In this document: positions 29,570 through 38,500 of the stretch, piece after piece
Layout of the letters: each line of letters opens with the position of its first letter
Numbering within the stretch: position 1 is the stretch's first letter
Assembly (NCBI RefSeq): GCF_016905445.1
Contig: NZ_JAFEXF010000039.1
Coordinates: forward strand, 1 to 45,074
Length of the DNA stretch: 45,074 nucleotides
Source: Streptomyces sp. G44
GTDB taxonomy: Bacteria; Actinomycetota; Actinomycetes; Streptomycetales; Streptomycetaceae
Direction of reading: 5' to 3'
Notes under the pieces: model-generated
Database searches by the model: none
The model's input: the letters and a program-made list of their open reading frames with translations, nothing else
Told to the model about the DNA's origin: nothing
Program-made: the position numbers and the translations under genes

Positions 29570-30084
29570 ACCAGCCGCTTCTCCATCAGCGTCACGCCGT
29601 ACGTGCTCCCGTCGGCGGCCACCTTGTCCGGCAGCTCACCGACGGCCGTGTACCCGGCGCCCTCGTAGTACGTACGCAGCCGGGGATTGGCCGACAGGCA
29701 GTCCAGTCTGCACAGCTCGCGCCCCGCCTCGGCGATCCGCCGCTCCGCGCGCGCGAGCAGGGCCCGCCCCGTCCCCGGCCGCGCCCCGCGCCGCACCATC
29801 AGCCGGTGCACGTAGCCCGCGACCGGAGGCCGCACGCCCCAGGCCGCCTCGTCGTCCCACCACAGCTCGTACGCCCCGACGACCTCGGCCCCTTCCTCGG
29901 CGACCCACACCTCCTCCACCCCGGAGGCGATCAGCCGCCGGAAGTGCCCCGCGTCCTTGCCGCCCGGCTTCCACTGGTCGATGCCGTGCTCCAGCATCCA
30001 GCGGGCCGCGCCGTCGTAGAGGCCGGCAAGGGTGGCCGTGTCGGCGGTGCCCGCACCGCGGAAGGTCAGTTCTCGCGCCGTCAT
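29566..30084 (-). CDS. GNAT-family N-acetyltransferase
   Basis: 172 residues from ATG at 30082-30084; a GTG three codons further up is also possible. The GNAT core is visible: beta strands around EVWVAEEGAEVVGAYELWW (about 61-79), VHRLMVRRGARPGTGRALL (about 95-113, with the acetyl-CoA loop) and RLDCLSANPRLRTYYEGAGY (about 127-146), where the Asn/Tyr positions are typical. It transfers an acetyl group to an unknown amine or protein in the cytosol. Its stop TAG shares the CTAG at 29566-29569 with the stop of the convergent phosphatase gene. No operon partner. Confidence 0.85.
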   Translation of the reverse strand: MTARELTFRGAGTADTATLAGLYDGAARWMLEHGIDQWKPGGKDAGHFRRLIASGVEEVWVAEEGAEVVGAYELWWDDEAAWGVRPPVAGYVHRLMVRRGARPGTGRALLARAERRIAEAGRELCRLDCLSANPRLRTYYEGAGYTAVGELPDKVAADGSTYGVTLMEKRLV

Positions 30085-30160
30085 GGCGATCACCGTAGAG
30101 GTGGGCTCCCACCGACGGATCCGCAGGGGTGGTCACGGCGCGCGCGGCGGCGTCGGCCTC

Positions 30161-30883
30161 CTACGGGGCCAGCGCGACGAGGCGCCCGATCAGGTCGGCG
30201 AACGGGCCGTCGGGCGGCTCGGCGGCGAGGATGCCGCGCAGGAGCGCCGCCATCTCCTCGTCATGGGCGGCGCTCACCGCGGTCAACGCCGCGAAGTCGT
30301 GCACGAGTTGCAGCTCCAGCTCCGCGCGCGGCACGCGCCGCCCGTCCAGCCACAGCAGCGCCGTGGACTCCGCCAGGGAGATCCAGGACCGTACGACGAG
30401 TTCGAGCCGGGCGGACGGCTCGGTGACGCCGAGGTGCGCGAGGATCTGGTCGTACGCGGCCTGGCGCACCGAGTCGATCAACGCGTTCGTCGCCGACGCC
30501 GACGCGGGCCCCACCGCGCAGCCACCGCCCGAGGAGACCGCCGGACCGCCCCGCATCAGCGCGGAGAAGCCCGGCCCGTGGTCGTCGACGAAGGACAGGA
30601 AGCGCCCCATGACGCGCAGCAGCCGCGCCCCGAGCGGGCCCTCGCGCGGCTCCACGAAACGCTCGGCCAGGTCCTCGGCCGCCCGGCGCAACGCCGCCTC
30701 GTACAGGCTGAGTTTGCCGGGGAAGTAGTGGTAGACCAGTGGCCGCGAGATGCCCGCGGCCGCCGCTATCTCGTCGATGGAGACGTCGTCGGGCGAGCGG
30801 TGGCTGAACAGGTCCAGCGCGACCCCGATCAGCTGCTGCCGCCGCTCCTCGACACCCATCCTGCGGCGCACCCCGGTAGTCAT
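30161..30883 (-). CDS. TetR-family transcriptional regulator
   Basis: 240 residues from ATG at 30881-30883. The N-terminal HTH is typical: RRQQLIGVALDLFS, then SIDEIAAAAGISRPLVYHYFPGKLSLYEAAL (about residues 35-65). The C-terminal helical ligand domain is variable, with a Gly/Ser-rich insertion (GGPAVSSGGGCAVG, about 111-124). It is third in the leftward order di-iron protein, reductase, TetR, 56 bp after the reductase, and probably controls its own operon. The best operator candidate is the inverted repeat at 32922-32939. The ligand is unknown; a lipid or steroid-like hydrophobic molecule would fit the neighbours (inference). Confidence 0.9.
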   Translation of the reverse strand: MTTGVRRRMGVEERRQQLIGVALDLFSHRSPDDVSIDEIAAAAGISRPLVYHYFPGKLSLYEAALRRAAEDLAERFVEPREGPLGARLLRVMGRFLSFVDDHGPGFSALMRGGPAVSSGGGCAVGPASASATNALIDSVRQAAYDQILAHLGVTEPSARLELVVRSWISLAESTALLWLDGRRVPRAELELQLVHDFAALTAVSAAHDEEMAALLRGILAAEPPDGPFADLIGRLVALAP

Positions 30884-30939
30884 ACGAACACCTTACCGAG
30901 CGGAACCAGCCCCCGGACGGCCCGGCTCCGCCCGGCACT

Positions 30940-32019
30940 TCACAGATCCAGCACCAGCCGCTCACCGTGCGCACGCGAGACGCAGATGAGCATCGAACCG
31001 GCCCGCTCGGCGTCGGTGAGCAGTTCGTCCCGGTGGTCGACCTCCCCCTCCAGGACCCGCTGCCGGCAGGTCCCGCAGAATCCCTGCTCGCAGGAGTACG
31101 CCGTGTCCGGCAGCTCCGCGCGGACCGCGGCGAGCACCGTGCCGTCCGCGGCGACCGCCACCGTGCGTCCGCTGCGCCGCAGTTCGACCTCGAAGGCGGT
31201 GTCGCCCCCGGCGCGGGCGCGCGGCGCGAACCGCTCCAGGTGCAGCGAGCACCCCGCGGGCAGCGCGGCGCCGACCGCCGCCATCAGGGCCTCGGGTCCG
31301 CAGACGTGCACGGCGGTGCCCTCGGGCGTCCCGCTCAGGAAGGCGGCCGGGTCCGGCAGCCCGTCCTCGTCCTGGGCGACGACGGTGACCCGCTCCGGCC
31401 GCGCCCCGCCGAGCTTCCCGACCTCTTCGAGGAACGGCATCGACGCGCGCGACCGCCCGCCGTAGAGCAGCCGCCACGGCGCCCCCGAGGCCTCCACGGC
31501 CCGCAGCATCGGCAGGATCGGCGTGATCCCGATGCCCCCGGCGACGAAGACGTACGCGGGGGCGTCGGCGAGCGGGAAGCGGTTGCGCGGCCCCCGCACC
31601 TCGACCTCGTCGCCCTCCCGCAGCCCCTCGTGCACCTCGCGCGAGCCGCCCCTGCCGCCCTGCTCGGCGTCGATCAGCCGCGTCGCGACGGTGTACGAGG
31701 AGCGGTCCTCGGGGTCGCCGCAGAGCGAGTACTGCCGGACGAGCCCCGAGGGCAGTACGAGGTCGAGATGGGCGCCCGGCCGCCACGGCGGCAGGTCGGC
31801 GCCCTCCAGGCGGAGTCGGACGACGCCCTCGGCCACGCGTTCGTGCCGCGCGACGCGCAGCCGCAGCGCACGGGGGCGCCGCCGCCCGGACACCGGCTCC
31901 TCCAGGGCGGGCAGCGGCCACAGCGGGGAGGCCGCGATACGGCGGCGCAGGGCCCGCCGGGCGAGCACGGCCGCCCCGGCGGCGAGGGCGAGGGCGGGAA
32001 GGTGGGGCACGTCAGACAC
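30940..32019 (-). CDS. Flavin/[2Fe-2S] oxidoreductase (PDR/VanB-type ferredoxin reductase)
   Basis: 359 residues with three modules in order: a flavin-binding barrel with RQYSLCG (95-101), an NAD(P)-binding domain with GGIGITPILPML (161-172), and a C-terminal plant-type [2Fe-2S] ferredoxin with Cys310, Cys315, Cys318 and Cys346 (C-x4-C-x2-C-x27-C). An Ala-rich hydrophobic N-terminal segment (about 8-21) may bind the membrane. This arrangement passes electrons from NAD(P)H through flavin and iron-sulfur to a terminal oxygenase. Its start overlaps the end of the upstream di-iron gene by eight bases, so the two are co-translated. The likely electron acceptor is that di-iron protein. Confidence 0.92.
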   Translation of the reverse strand: MSDVPHLPALALAAGAAVLARRALRRRIAASPLWPLPALEEPVSGRRRPRALRLRVARHERVAEGVVRLRLEGADLPPWRPGAHLDLVLPSGLVRQYSLCGDPEDRSSYTVATRLIDAEQGGRGGSREVHEGLREGDEVEVRGPRNRFPLADAPAYVFVAGGIGITPILPMLRAVEASGAPWRLLYGGRSRASMPFLEEVGKLGGARPERVTVVAQDEDGLPDPAAFLSGTPEGTAVHVCGPEALMAAVGAALPAGCSLHLERFAPRARAGGDTAFEVELRRSGRTVAVAADGTVLAAVRAELPDTAYSCEQGFCGTCRQRVLEGEVDHRDELLTDAERAGSMLICVSRAHGERLVLDL

Positions 32020-32920
32020 TCCTCTGCCGCTCGGCGGCGGTGGCGGCCGGTGAGGAGGCGAGGTAGGCCACGGCCTGTGCCGTGCTGCCCTCCTGGGATG
32101 GGTGGTAACTCCGGCTCAGGTAGCGGGGGATGGAGCGGATCATGGCGCCGGTGGTCGGCAGCGTGCCCGCGCGCCCGCTGCGGCGGAAGTCCTTGAGGCT
32201 CGCCCTGCCGCCGACGAGCGTCGGGTCGTTCGCCATGAAGAACCGCGCACCGCGCTGCCAGAGGAAGACCAGCGCGGTGAAGGCGGTCGCCCAGGTCCGC
32301 ACGCGGCGCCGGTAGCCGCCGTCGACGTGCAGGAAGAGGTCGAAGGCCACCGACCGGTGCTCGACCTCCTCGGCGCCGTGCCAGCGCAGCAGGTCCAGCA
32401 TGGTCGGATCGGCGCCCCTGCGGTCCAGCTCCGTCGCGTTGAGGACCCAGTCGCCGAGGAAGGCGGTGTAGTGCTCGATGGCCGCGATCATCGCGACGCG
32501 CTCCATCAGCCACCAGTGGCGTGCCCTGCCCGGCGGCAGCGTCCGGTCGCCGAGCAGCTTCTCGAAGAGCCAGTCGACCTGCGCGGTGTACGGCGTCGGG
32601 TCGAGGCCCTGCGCCTTGAGGTGCGGCAGGACCTCGTCGTGGGCCTGTGCGTGCATCGCCTCCTGGCCGATGAACCCGATGACGTCCTCGCGCAGCCGTT
32701 CGTCCCGGATGTGGGGCAGGACCTGCTTGTAGACGTGCACGAACCAGCGCTCCCCGGCGGGCAGCAGCAGATGCAGCACGTTGATGGTGTGCGTGGTGAA
32801 CGGGTCGCCCGGCAGCCAGTGGAGCGGGGTGTCCTCCCAGGAGAAGGAGACGTTCCGTGCCGTGAGCGGTATGTGCTCGGAGGCGACGGGCTCGGGCACC
32901 CGGCTCTGCGTATTGGACAT
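32012..32920 (-). CDS. Ferritin-like di-iron protein annotated as metal-dependent hydrolase (PF10118 type)
   Basis: 302 residues. It resembles the proteins usually named predicted metal-dependent hydrolases (PF10118, COG3687). The sequence shows a di-iron ligand set: Glu57 (GERWF), Glu87-x-x-His90 (EAMH), Glu149 (IEHYTA), and Glu185-x-x-His188 (EVEH). That is the E...ExxH...E...ExxH pattern of ferritin-like di-iron oxygenases and desaturases. No signal peptide; the C-terminal part is polar. It overlaps by eight bases the gene for a flavin/[2Fe-2S] reductase, an arrangement typical of oxygenases. I therefore favour an oxygenase or desaturase acting on a hydrophobic substrate. The start ATG at 32918-32920 lies two bases from a palindrome likely bound by the TetR regulator. 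Confidence 0.85.
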   Translation of the reverse strand: MSNTQSRVPEPVASEHIPLTARNVSFSWEDTPLHWLPGDPFTTHTINVLHLLLPAGERWFVHVYKQVLPHIRDERLREDVIGFIGQEAMHAQAHDEVLPHLKAQGLDPTPYTAQVDWLFEKLLGDRTLPPGRARHWWLMERVAMIAAIEHYTAFLGDWVLNATELDRRGADPTMLDLLRWHGAEEVEHRSVAFDLFLHVDGGYRRRVRTWATAFTALVFLWQRGARFFMANDPTLVGGRASLKDFRRSGRAGTLPTTGAMIRSIPRYLSRSYHPSQEGSTAQAVAYLASSPAATAAERQRSV

Positions 32921-32921
32921 G

Positions 32922-32939
32922 CCGTCAATGTACTGACGG
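32922..32939. promoter_or_regulatory. Inverted repeat, probable TetR operator
   Basis: CCGTCA, six bases (ATGTAC), TGACGG is an 18-bp inverted repeat immediately before the di-iron gene's ATG. TetR-family proteins commonly bind such sites overlapping the promoter or leader of the genes they repress. Confidence 0.55.
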
Positions 32940-32962
32940 GTAAGCGGGCGGTACAGGGTCCG

Positions 32963-32985
32963 GCGGCCGGAAGTTCACCGGCCGC
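32963..32985 (-). terminator. Terminator hairpin after the sigma-like membrane protein gene
   Basis: GCGGCCGG and CCGGCCGC form a perfect 8-bp stem with a 7-nt loop, three bases after the stop codon of the leftward gene ending at 32989. Confidence 0.65.
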
Positions 32986-32988
32986 AGC

Positions 32989-34929
32989 TCACCGCAGTGT
33001 CGACACCTTCGTGCCGTCCGCCAGGGCGCCGGTCAGCCGGGCCCGCGCGGTGCGTTCCGTCCGCACCGCCAGGACGTTGCCCTGCACCTGGCCGCCGCCG
33101 GACGAGGTCAGCGACGCGACGTCCTTGCTGCCCGCGCCCAGGAGGTACCAGTTCCCGCCCGGCGACTTCCACCGGACGCCCGCGAGGACCCGGGGCTCGC
33201 GGGGGCCGCACGCCGGGGAGTCCTCGGCCTTGGCCGCGACGGCGCCCGTGGGCCCGTCGGCCGTCTGGAACTGGGCGAGGCTCCGGCTGCCGGGTCCCCG
33301 CCAGGTCTCGGCCCGGGTGCACACCCACTGCGCGGCGCCGCCCGACTCGGGGAGCGTCTGACGGGCGTACGCCCACGAGTTGACGGACCGCACGCCGTGC
33401 GAACGCACCGAGGCCAGGGAGCAGGCCGACTTGGCCCAGTCGGCGGGCGCGGCCTCGCGCGGCGCCTCCGGGCGGCCCGCGGTCAGCCGGGCGGGGGTCA
33501 GCTCGCCGAGGTCGGTCGCCAGCCGCACGGCGCCGGAGTGGTCGCGCATCCGCAGCGCGTTCCACGACGCGCACCGGCCGTCCGCCGCGGGACCGGCGAA
33601 GGGTTCCGTGACGCCGTCCTCGTCGCGGCGCAGGGGCAGGGCCTGCCCGGCGGGCTTCAGCAGGTCACGGACGGCGGTGGACCGCACCCAGGGGGCCGTC
33701 AGGTAGCGGACGTTGCCGTCCGCGCGGTTGACGACGAGGGCGCTCGCCTCGGGACCGCTCGCGCCGTCCACGCGGGCGAAGTCGAGGGCGGCGCCGCTCG
33801 TGCCCTCCTTCGGCTCGGCATAGCGCACGACGCGCAGTCCGTCGTGGAGCAGCACCACGCGTGCGGCGTCGACCTCCCCGGCGTACAGCAGCTGCGCCGG
33901 GCCGGGAGGCGCCCCGGAGGGTGTGCCCGGGGTGGCCGAGACCTGGACGGACTCGCCGGGCCGCGCCCACACGGCGAGGGCCCGGCGCAGCAGCGCCTTG
34001 TCGTCGACGAGGCCGCCGCGCGCGGGCCACACGGAGAAGTCGGTGCGCGCGGACCGCCGCCACGCCCCGGGGGCGGCGACCGTCAGCTTGGCCGGGTCGA
34101 GGGCGGCCTGGGCGGCGGGGTTTCGCGCGTACGGGGGCGCGGCGGCGCCGTCGGGCCCCCAGCCGTCGCCCGGCAGTCCGAGGAGCGCCCCGCACACCAG
34201 CGTGGCGAGGGCCGCGACGCCCGCCGCCTTCAGGTGCTGCCTGCGCCGCATCAGGTCGGTCGGCCTGGCGTGCAGGGAGCAGGGGTCGAACTCGGGTGAG
34301 GCGAGCAGGGCGTACCGCGCCTCGACGGTGTCCGCCTCGTCGAGCGCCTCGTCCGGGTCGTCGCACCCGGCGGCCGAGAGGACCGTCCGCACGCCGGAGT
34401 CGTCCAGGCCCTCCAGGCCGCGCAGGACGTAGGCGGCGCGGGCGGCGCCCGACAGCCTGGCGAGGCGCTGGTCCAGGGCCAGTTCGTCGGCGCCGCCGGA
34501 GCGGGGGAAGAGCCGCAGCCCCCGGACCTGCGGCAGCAGCGGCGGCAGCTGGGCCCGGCGGGGCCAGGACCGCCACGTCAGAGGGAGCCCGGCGTCGAGC
34601 GCGCCGCGTACCACCCGGAGGCGTACGCAGGCGTACCCGGGGTCCCGCTGGTGTCCGCCGCCCGTGGCGCCCTGCTGGGTGGGGATGGTGACCGCCGTGC
34701 CCGAGGTGCGGCCGCGCGGCAGGGCGCGCTGGGTGAGGGCGTGGGCGGTCAGGACCCGCCGGTTGCGGCCGAGGCCCGGCGGCAGCACCAGGTAGGCGAG
34801 GCGGACGAGGCGGGGGTAGTGCTCGACGAGGGCGGCCTCGGCCTGCTCCACGTCGACGACGGGAGCGGGACCGCTGGCGCTCGCGGACTGCGGCTGCTTG
34901 GACTGCACATTCGACGACACGTTCAGCAA
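32989..34929 (-). CDS. Membrane-anchored protein with ECF-sigma-like N-terminus and large extracytoplasmic domain
   Basis: 646 residues if the TTG at 34927-34929 is used; GTG at 34920 is an alternative, and neither has a good ribosome site. Residues 28-50 (EQAEAALVEHYPRLVRLAYL) resemble region 2 of ECF sigma factors. Residues 150-185 (LDQRLARLSGAARAAYVLRG, then LEGLDDSGVRTVL) resemble region 4.1/4.2. A single transmembrane helix lies at about 233-251. The remaining 390 residues should be outside the cell, without a recognised domain. The layout suggests a protein evolved from a sigma factor that senses envelope signals or acts as a regulator, but DNA binding cannot be assumed. The TPR gene lies just upstream in the same direction. 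Confidence 0.75.
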   Translation of the reverse strand: MLNVSSNVQSKQPQSASASGPAPVVDVEQAEAALVEHYPRLVRLAYLVLPPGLGRNRRVLTAHALTQRALPRGRTSGTAVTIPTQQGATGGGHQRDPGYACVRLRVVRGALDAGLPLTWRSWPRRAQLPPLLPQVRGLRLFPRSGGADELALDQRLARLSGAARAAYVLRGLEGLDDSGVRTVLSAAGCDDPDEALDEADTVEARYALLASPEFDPCSLHARPTDLMRRRQHLKAAGVAALATLVCGALLGLPGDGWGPDGAAAPPYARNPAAQAALDPAKLTVAAPGAWRRSARTDFSVWPARGGLVDDKALLRRALAVWARPGESVQVSATPGTPSGAPPGPAQLLYAGEVDAARVVLLHDGLRVVRYAEPKEGTSGAALDFARVDGASGPEASALVVNRADGNVRYLTAPWVRSTAVRDLLKPAGQALPLRRDEDGVTEPFAGPAADGRCASWNALRMRDHSGAVRLATDLGELTPARLTAGRPEAPREAAPADWAKSACSLASVRSHGVRSVNSWAYARQTLPESGGAAQWVCTRAETWRGPGSRSLAQFQTADGPTGAVAAKAEDSPACGPREPRVLAGVRWKSPGGNWYLLGAGSKDVASLTSSGGGQVQGNVLAVRTERTARARLTGALADGTKVSTLR

Positions 34930-34981
34930 AACGAGCGAATCGTCGGTTGGTCACCTCTGCCCGGACCGGTGGTCCTTCCGT

Positions 34982-35000
34982 GCCGGGCCGGTGGCCCGGC
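34982..35000 (-). terminator. Terminator hairpin after the TPR gene
   Basis: GCCGGGCC, loop GGT, GGCCCGGC forms a perfect 8-bp stem directly after the stop of the TPR gene (35001-35003). It separates it from the sigma-like gene downstream. Confidence 0.65.
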
Positions 35001-35504
35001 TCATGCCGGGTCGGGCTCCACGAGCGCGCGGGCGTAGTCGGCCATTGACCGCTGGTAGAGCGGCAGATGGGGCGCGAGCGCGCCGAGCACGAGGGCGAGG
35101 CCCTCGCGCTCGCGGCTGAGGGAGGCCAGGCAGAGGGCCAGGACGGCGCGGACGGCGTCGTCCAACTCGTGCGCCGGAGCGTCCAGTTCGGGCTCCAGGA
35201 GCGCGACGCCCTCCTCGGCCCGGCCGACGTTCCGCAGGGAGCTGGCGAGTTGGATCAGCGCGCGCCGCTTGCGGTAGCCGCTCAGGCCGCGCTCCAGCGC
35301 CTCCTGGTAGAGCGGCACGGCCCGATCGGAGCGGCCCGTGGAGTCGAAGGCGCAGGCCCGCTCGAACAGGCCGGCGGGGTCGCCCTCGGGCAACTCCGCC
35401 GCCAAGGCGTCGATCAGCGCGCGGAACTCCGCGTCCCGGTCCTCGCCGTAGGTGTCGTACGCGGCCCAGGCCTCGTCGACCCGCCTCTCCCAGTCGTCGT
35501 CCAT
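35001..35504 (-). CDS. Tetratricopeptide-repeat protein
   Basis: 167 residues from ATG at 35502-35504, preceded by GAGGG; an upstream GTG would add only six residues. The sequence is entirely helical and reads as TPR-like pairs: FERACAFDSTGRSDRAVPLY (about 48-67), ALIQLASSLRNVGRAEEGVA (about 82-101), then AVLALCLASLSREREGLALV. Such scaffolds bind partner peptides; the partner is unknown. It is a short cytosolic protein of a kind common in Streptomyces. It is followed by a hairpin, so co-transcription with the membrane protein downstream is doubtful. Confidence 0.8.
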   Translation of the reverse strand: MDDDWERRVDEAWAAYDTYGEDRDAEFRALIDALAAELPEGDPAGLFERACAFDSTGRSDRAVPLYQEALERGLSGYRKRRALIQLASSLRNVGRAEEGVALLEPELDAPAHELDDAVRAVLALCLASLSREREGLALVLGALAPHLPLYQRSMADYARALVEPDPA

Positions 35505-35546
35505 GCCCTCACCCTCGCACACAAGTGCGTATGTACGTCAGGTGAT

Positions 35547-38500
35547 TTACGTCGTCACCGCCCACCCGCTGAACTCCACGGTCCCGCGCTCCCCGGCGCC
35601 GCCGTCGGTGGCGCTCATGAACATCCCCACGTCCTGCGCGGCGGCCGCGCCCGGCACGGTCACGGTCGCCACGGTCCGCCAGGTGGCCCCGCCGTCCGTC
35701 GAGCAGGCGCCGGTGAAGGAGCCTCCCGCGCGCGTGAGCCGCAGCAGCACCGGCGCCCGCACCCCCGTGAGCCGCTGGTAGGTGTCCAGCGTGCCGTCGC
35801 CGTTGGTGTCGTACGACAGCACGACCCCGTTGGCCGGGGTGACGGCGAGGTTCACGAACCCCTTCGAGCCCGGTGCGGCCAGGGCGGTGCGGGTGATGAG
35901 GCCGGCTCTGGCCCAGGGGCCCGTGGCCGCCTGCGCGTCGACCCGCACCGTCACCGAGACGCCGTCGCGCAGCGCCCCCCGCCGGTACAGCGTGCCGAAC
36001 TCGCTGGTGCCCTTCCACAGGTCGGCGCCGCCCCCGTCGATCGCGTACCGCCCGGCCAGCTCGCCGAAGACGGCGGCGCTGTTGCTGTACGTCCGCCAGC
36101 CCCCGCCCACCGGACCGGCCTCGAACAGCGTCCCCTGATGGACGTGGCGCACCCGCCGCTCGCCCGCCGGGCCGTACCGCACGCCGATCTCGTACGGCAG
36201 CGGGCGCAGCGGCCGGTCCAGGGGCGTGTCCGGCGCGTCCACCCGCCACGCGACCTCGCCGGTCCCCGCGGGCGCGACCCTCGGCAGGGACACGGGACCG
36301 GTCGGCTCCGCGTCGACCCCGGTCAACGCGAAGTCGACGCGACCGGTGGCGCGCAGCCCGTTGACGTTGCGGAAGACGGCGGCCACGCGCGCGTGGCCGC
36401 CGGGCGGCATGGCGGGCGGCTCGGCGGTGACGGTCACCGTCCCCTGGTAGGGCGCCCGCGCGAGGACGGAGCGCACCCGTGAGGCGGTGCGGCGGGCGTC
36501 GCCGACGGGCCGCAGCGGATAGTCCTCCCGCTCCCGCGTCCAGGGCTCCTCGAAGGCGAACCAGTCGACCGGCCGCGGCGCGCGTCCCGCGGCCAGCGCG
36601 TCGGCGAGCTCGTCGAGCCACTTCTGCCAGCGCGGCACGTAGAAGTCGCGCGTCAGGCCGTGCCACTCGCGGTTGCCGTAGTCGTGGAGCCGGCCGCCGT
36701 CGGCCGTGGCGCGCTCGCCCCAGGTGGTGATCAGCACCTTGGCGGTCCGCTCGAACTCGGCGCGTTCGGCGTCGGTCGTGCCCATGCGCCGGGCAGCCTC
36801 GACCCAGGGCCCGAGCAGGAACGCCGGGTCGGTCCCCGTCACCTCGTCGCAGAGCCGCATCAGCCGCAGCCACAGCGTCGACAGGGCCCGGAAGGCGTCC
36901 TGGTCCTTGCGCCGGTACGCGGCCCGCAGCTGCGGCAGGAGCTGGCGGCCGCGGTGCGCGAGGGCCTGGCGGGCGACGTCCACCAGGTCGTACCGGTAGG
37001 CGGCGCTGCCCCGCAGCGGCTCCGCCACCGCGAGCAGCCCGGTGAGCGCGGCGTCGAAGCGGCCCGGGTCGTAGGTCAGGGCGCGCGGCGCGTACTCGGC
37101 GGCGCGGTTCGTCGCGAGGTCGGGGCGGGCGGCGAAGAGGGAGTCGTGGGGGTCGCTGCGCTCCACGGCGGTGTGCTGGTAGGCGGTGTCGTGCAGGGCC
37201 CGCCAGGCGGCCCGCGCGTCGTGGTCGCGCGCGCCGTAGCGGAAGTCGGCGTACGAGGAGAACCACGCGGCCCGGTCGAGGGGGCCCTTGGTCCAGGCGA
37301 GTTCGGAGAAGAGCTCGAAGGCGGCGGGGTCGCGGTCGGCGGCCTCCGGCATGTAGGCGGTGCCCACCAGCGCGCTGCCCGGCTTGTCGCGCCAGGCGAA
37401 GAACTTCTCGGTCCACAGGTGGGTGCGGGCGCCGATCGTGGTGCGCCCGCCGAAGTTGGGGATGGTGCCGAAGGCGTAGGGCGTGCCGCCCCAGTCCCGC
37501 TCGCGGTCGGTGACGCTCGCGTACCGGTCCGAGACGCCGTCGACGATGAGCATCCGCTTCTTGTCGACGGCGTCGAGCAGCTCGGGCAGCGGGTTGGATT
37601 CCCACCCGAGAATCACCCAGACGGCCCCCGGTCTCGCGCGGCGCAGGGCTCTTTCGACGCCTCTCGCCGCGTCGGGCACGGGCACGTCCCCGGCGGTGCC
37701 GCCCTCGTGCAGCAGGTCCATCTTGAAGAGGTCGCAGGCGCCGAAGAGGTCCTTCTGATGCCGGTAGAAGGAGGCGGCGACGCGGGCGAAGGCGGTGGTG
37801 CGCGGATCGAGCCAGTCCGGCCGCTTGAAGCCGTGCCAGACGCCCTGCGGCACGACGCGCGCGTCCCCGCCGTTGCGCTCCACGAAGCCGTCGGGCACGT
37901 GCCCGTAGTAGCCCGGCAGCACGGGCGCGATGCCGAGCGCGCGCAGCCGGCCCGTGATCCTGCGGCCCAGCTCGGCACGGTCGTCGATGAGCCGCGGGGA
38001 GAGCGGGCCGCCGTACCCGGCGAGATTCTGGAGCAGCCACCACGGCTGGTGCGAGGGCGCGGGCAGCCAGGCCCTGGCCTCGGCGTCGGAGTAACCGAAC
38101 TCCTTCAGGAGCCGGTGGTAGACGGCCTCGGCGCCCGCCACCACCAGGACTTCGTTGCAGCCGTGCAGGGCGAGCACGTCGATCATCCGCTCCCAGTACG
38201 CCCAGTCGGCGTACGGCGCGGTGTAGCCGTCGTTGGTGTCGTTCAGGGCGAACCGGTGGGGGAGCGAGGTGGACCGCTCCAGGGGCCGGGCCGGGGCGGG
38301 GAGTCTGCGCGGCAGGTCCAGCTGGCTGCCGTTCCAGGTGAGGTGGGCGCCGCACACGTACTTCAGGTACCAGTGGACGCCGGTGAGCAGCACCGCGGGT
38401 GTCGTGCCGGACACCTCGATCCGGCCGGTGGCCCCGGTGACCCGGAAGCGGTCCGCGCGCCCCTCGGCGGGGCGGAGCCGGAGGTGGAACTGCTCCGCGT

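Noticed and set aside
33665..34954. 429-codon minus-strand frame with a plausible GTG and AGAGG upstream
   Set aside because: Its product is almost only Arg, Pro and Gly, while the frame of 32989-34929 has normal protein composition, a membrane helix and GC-ending codons.
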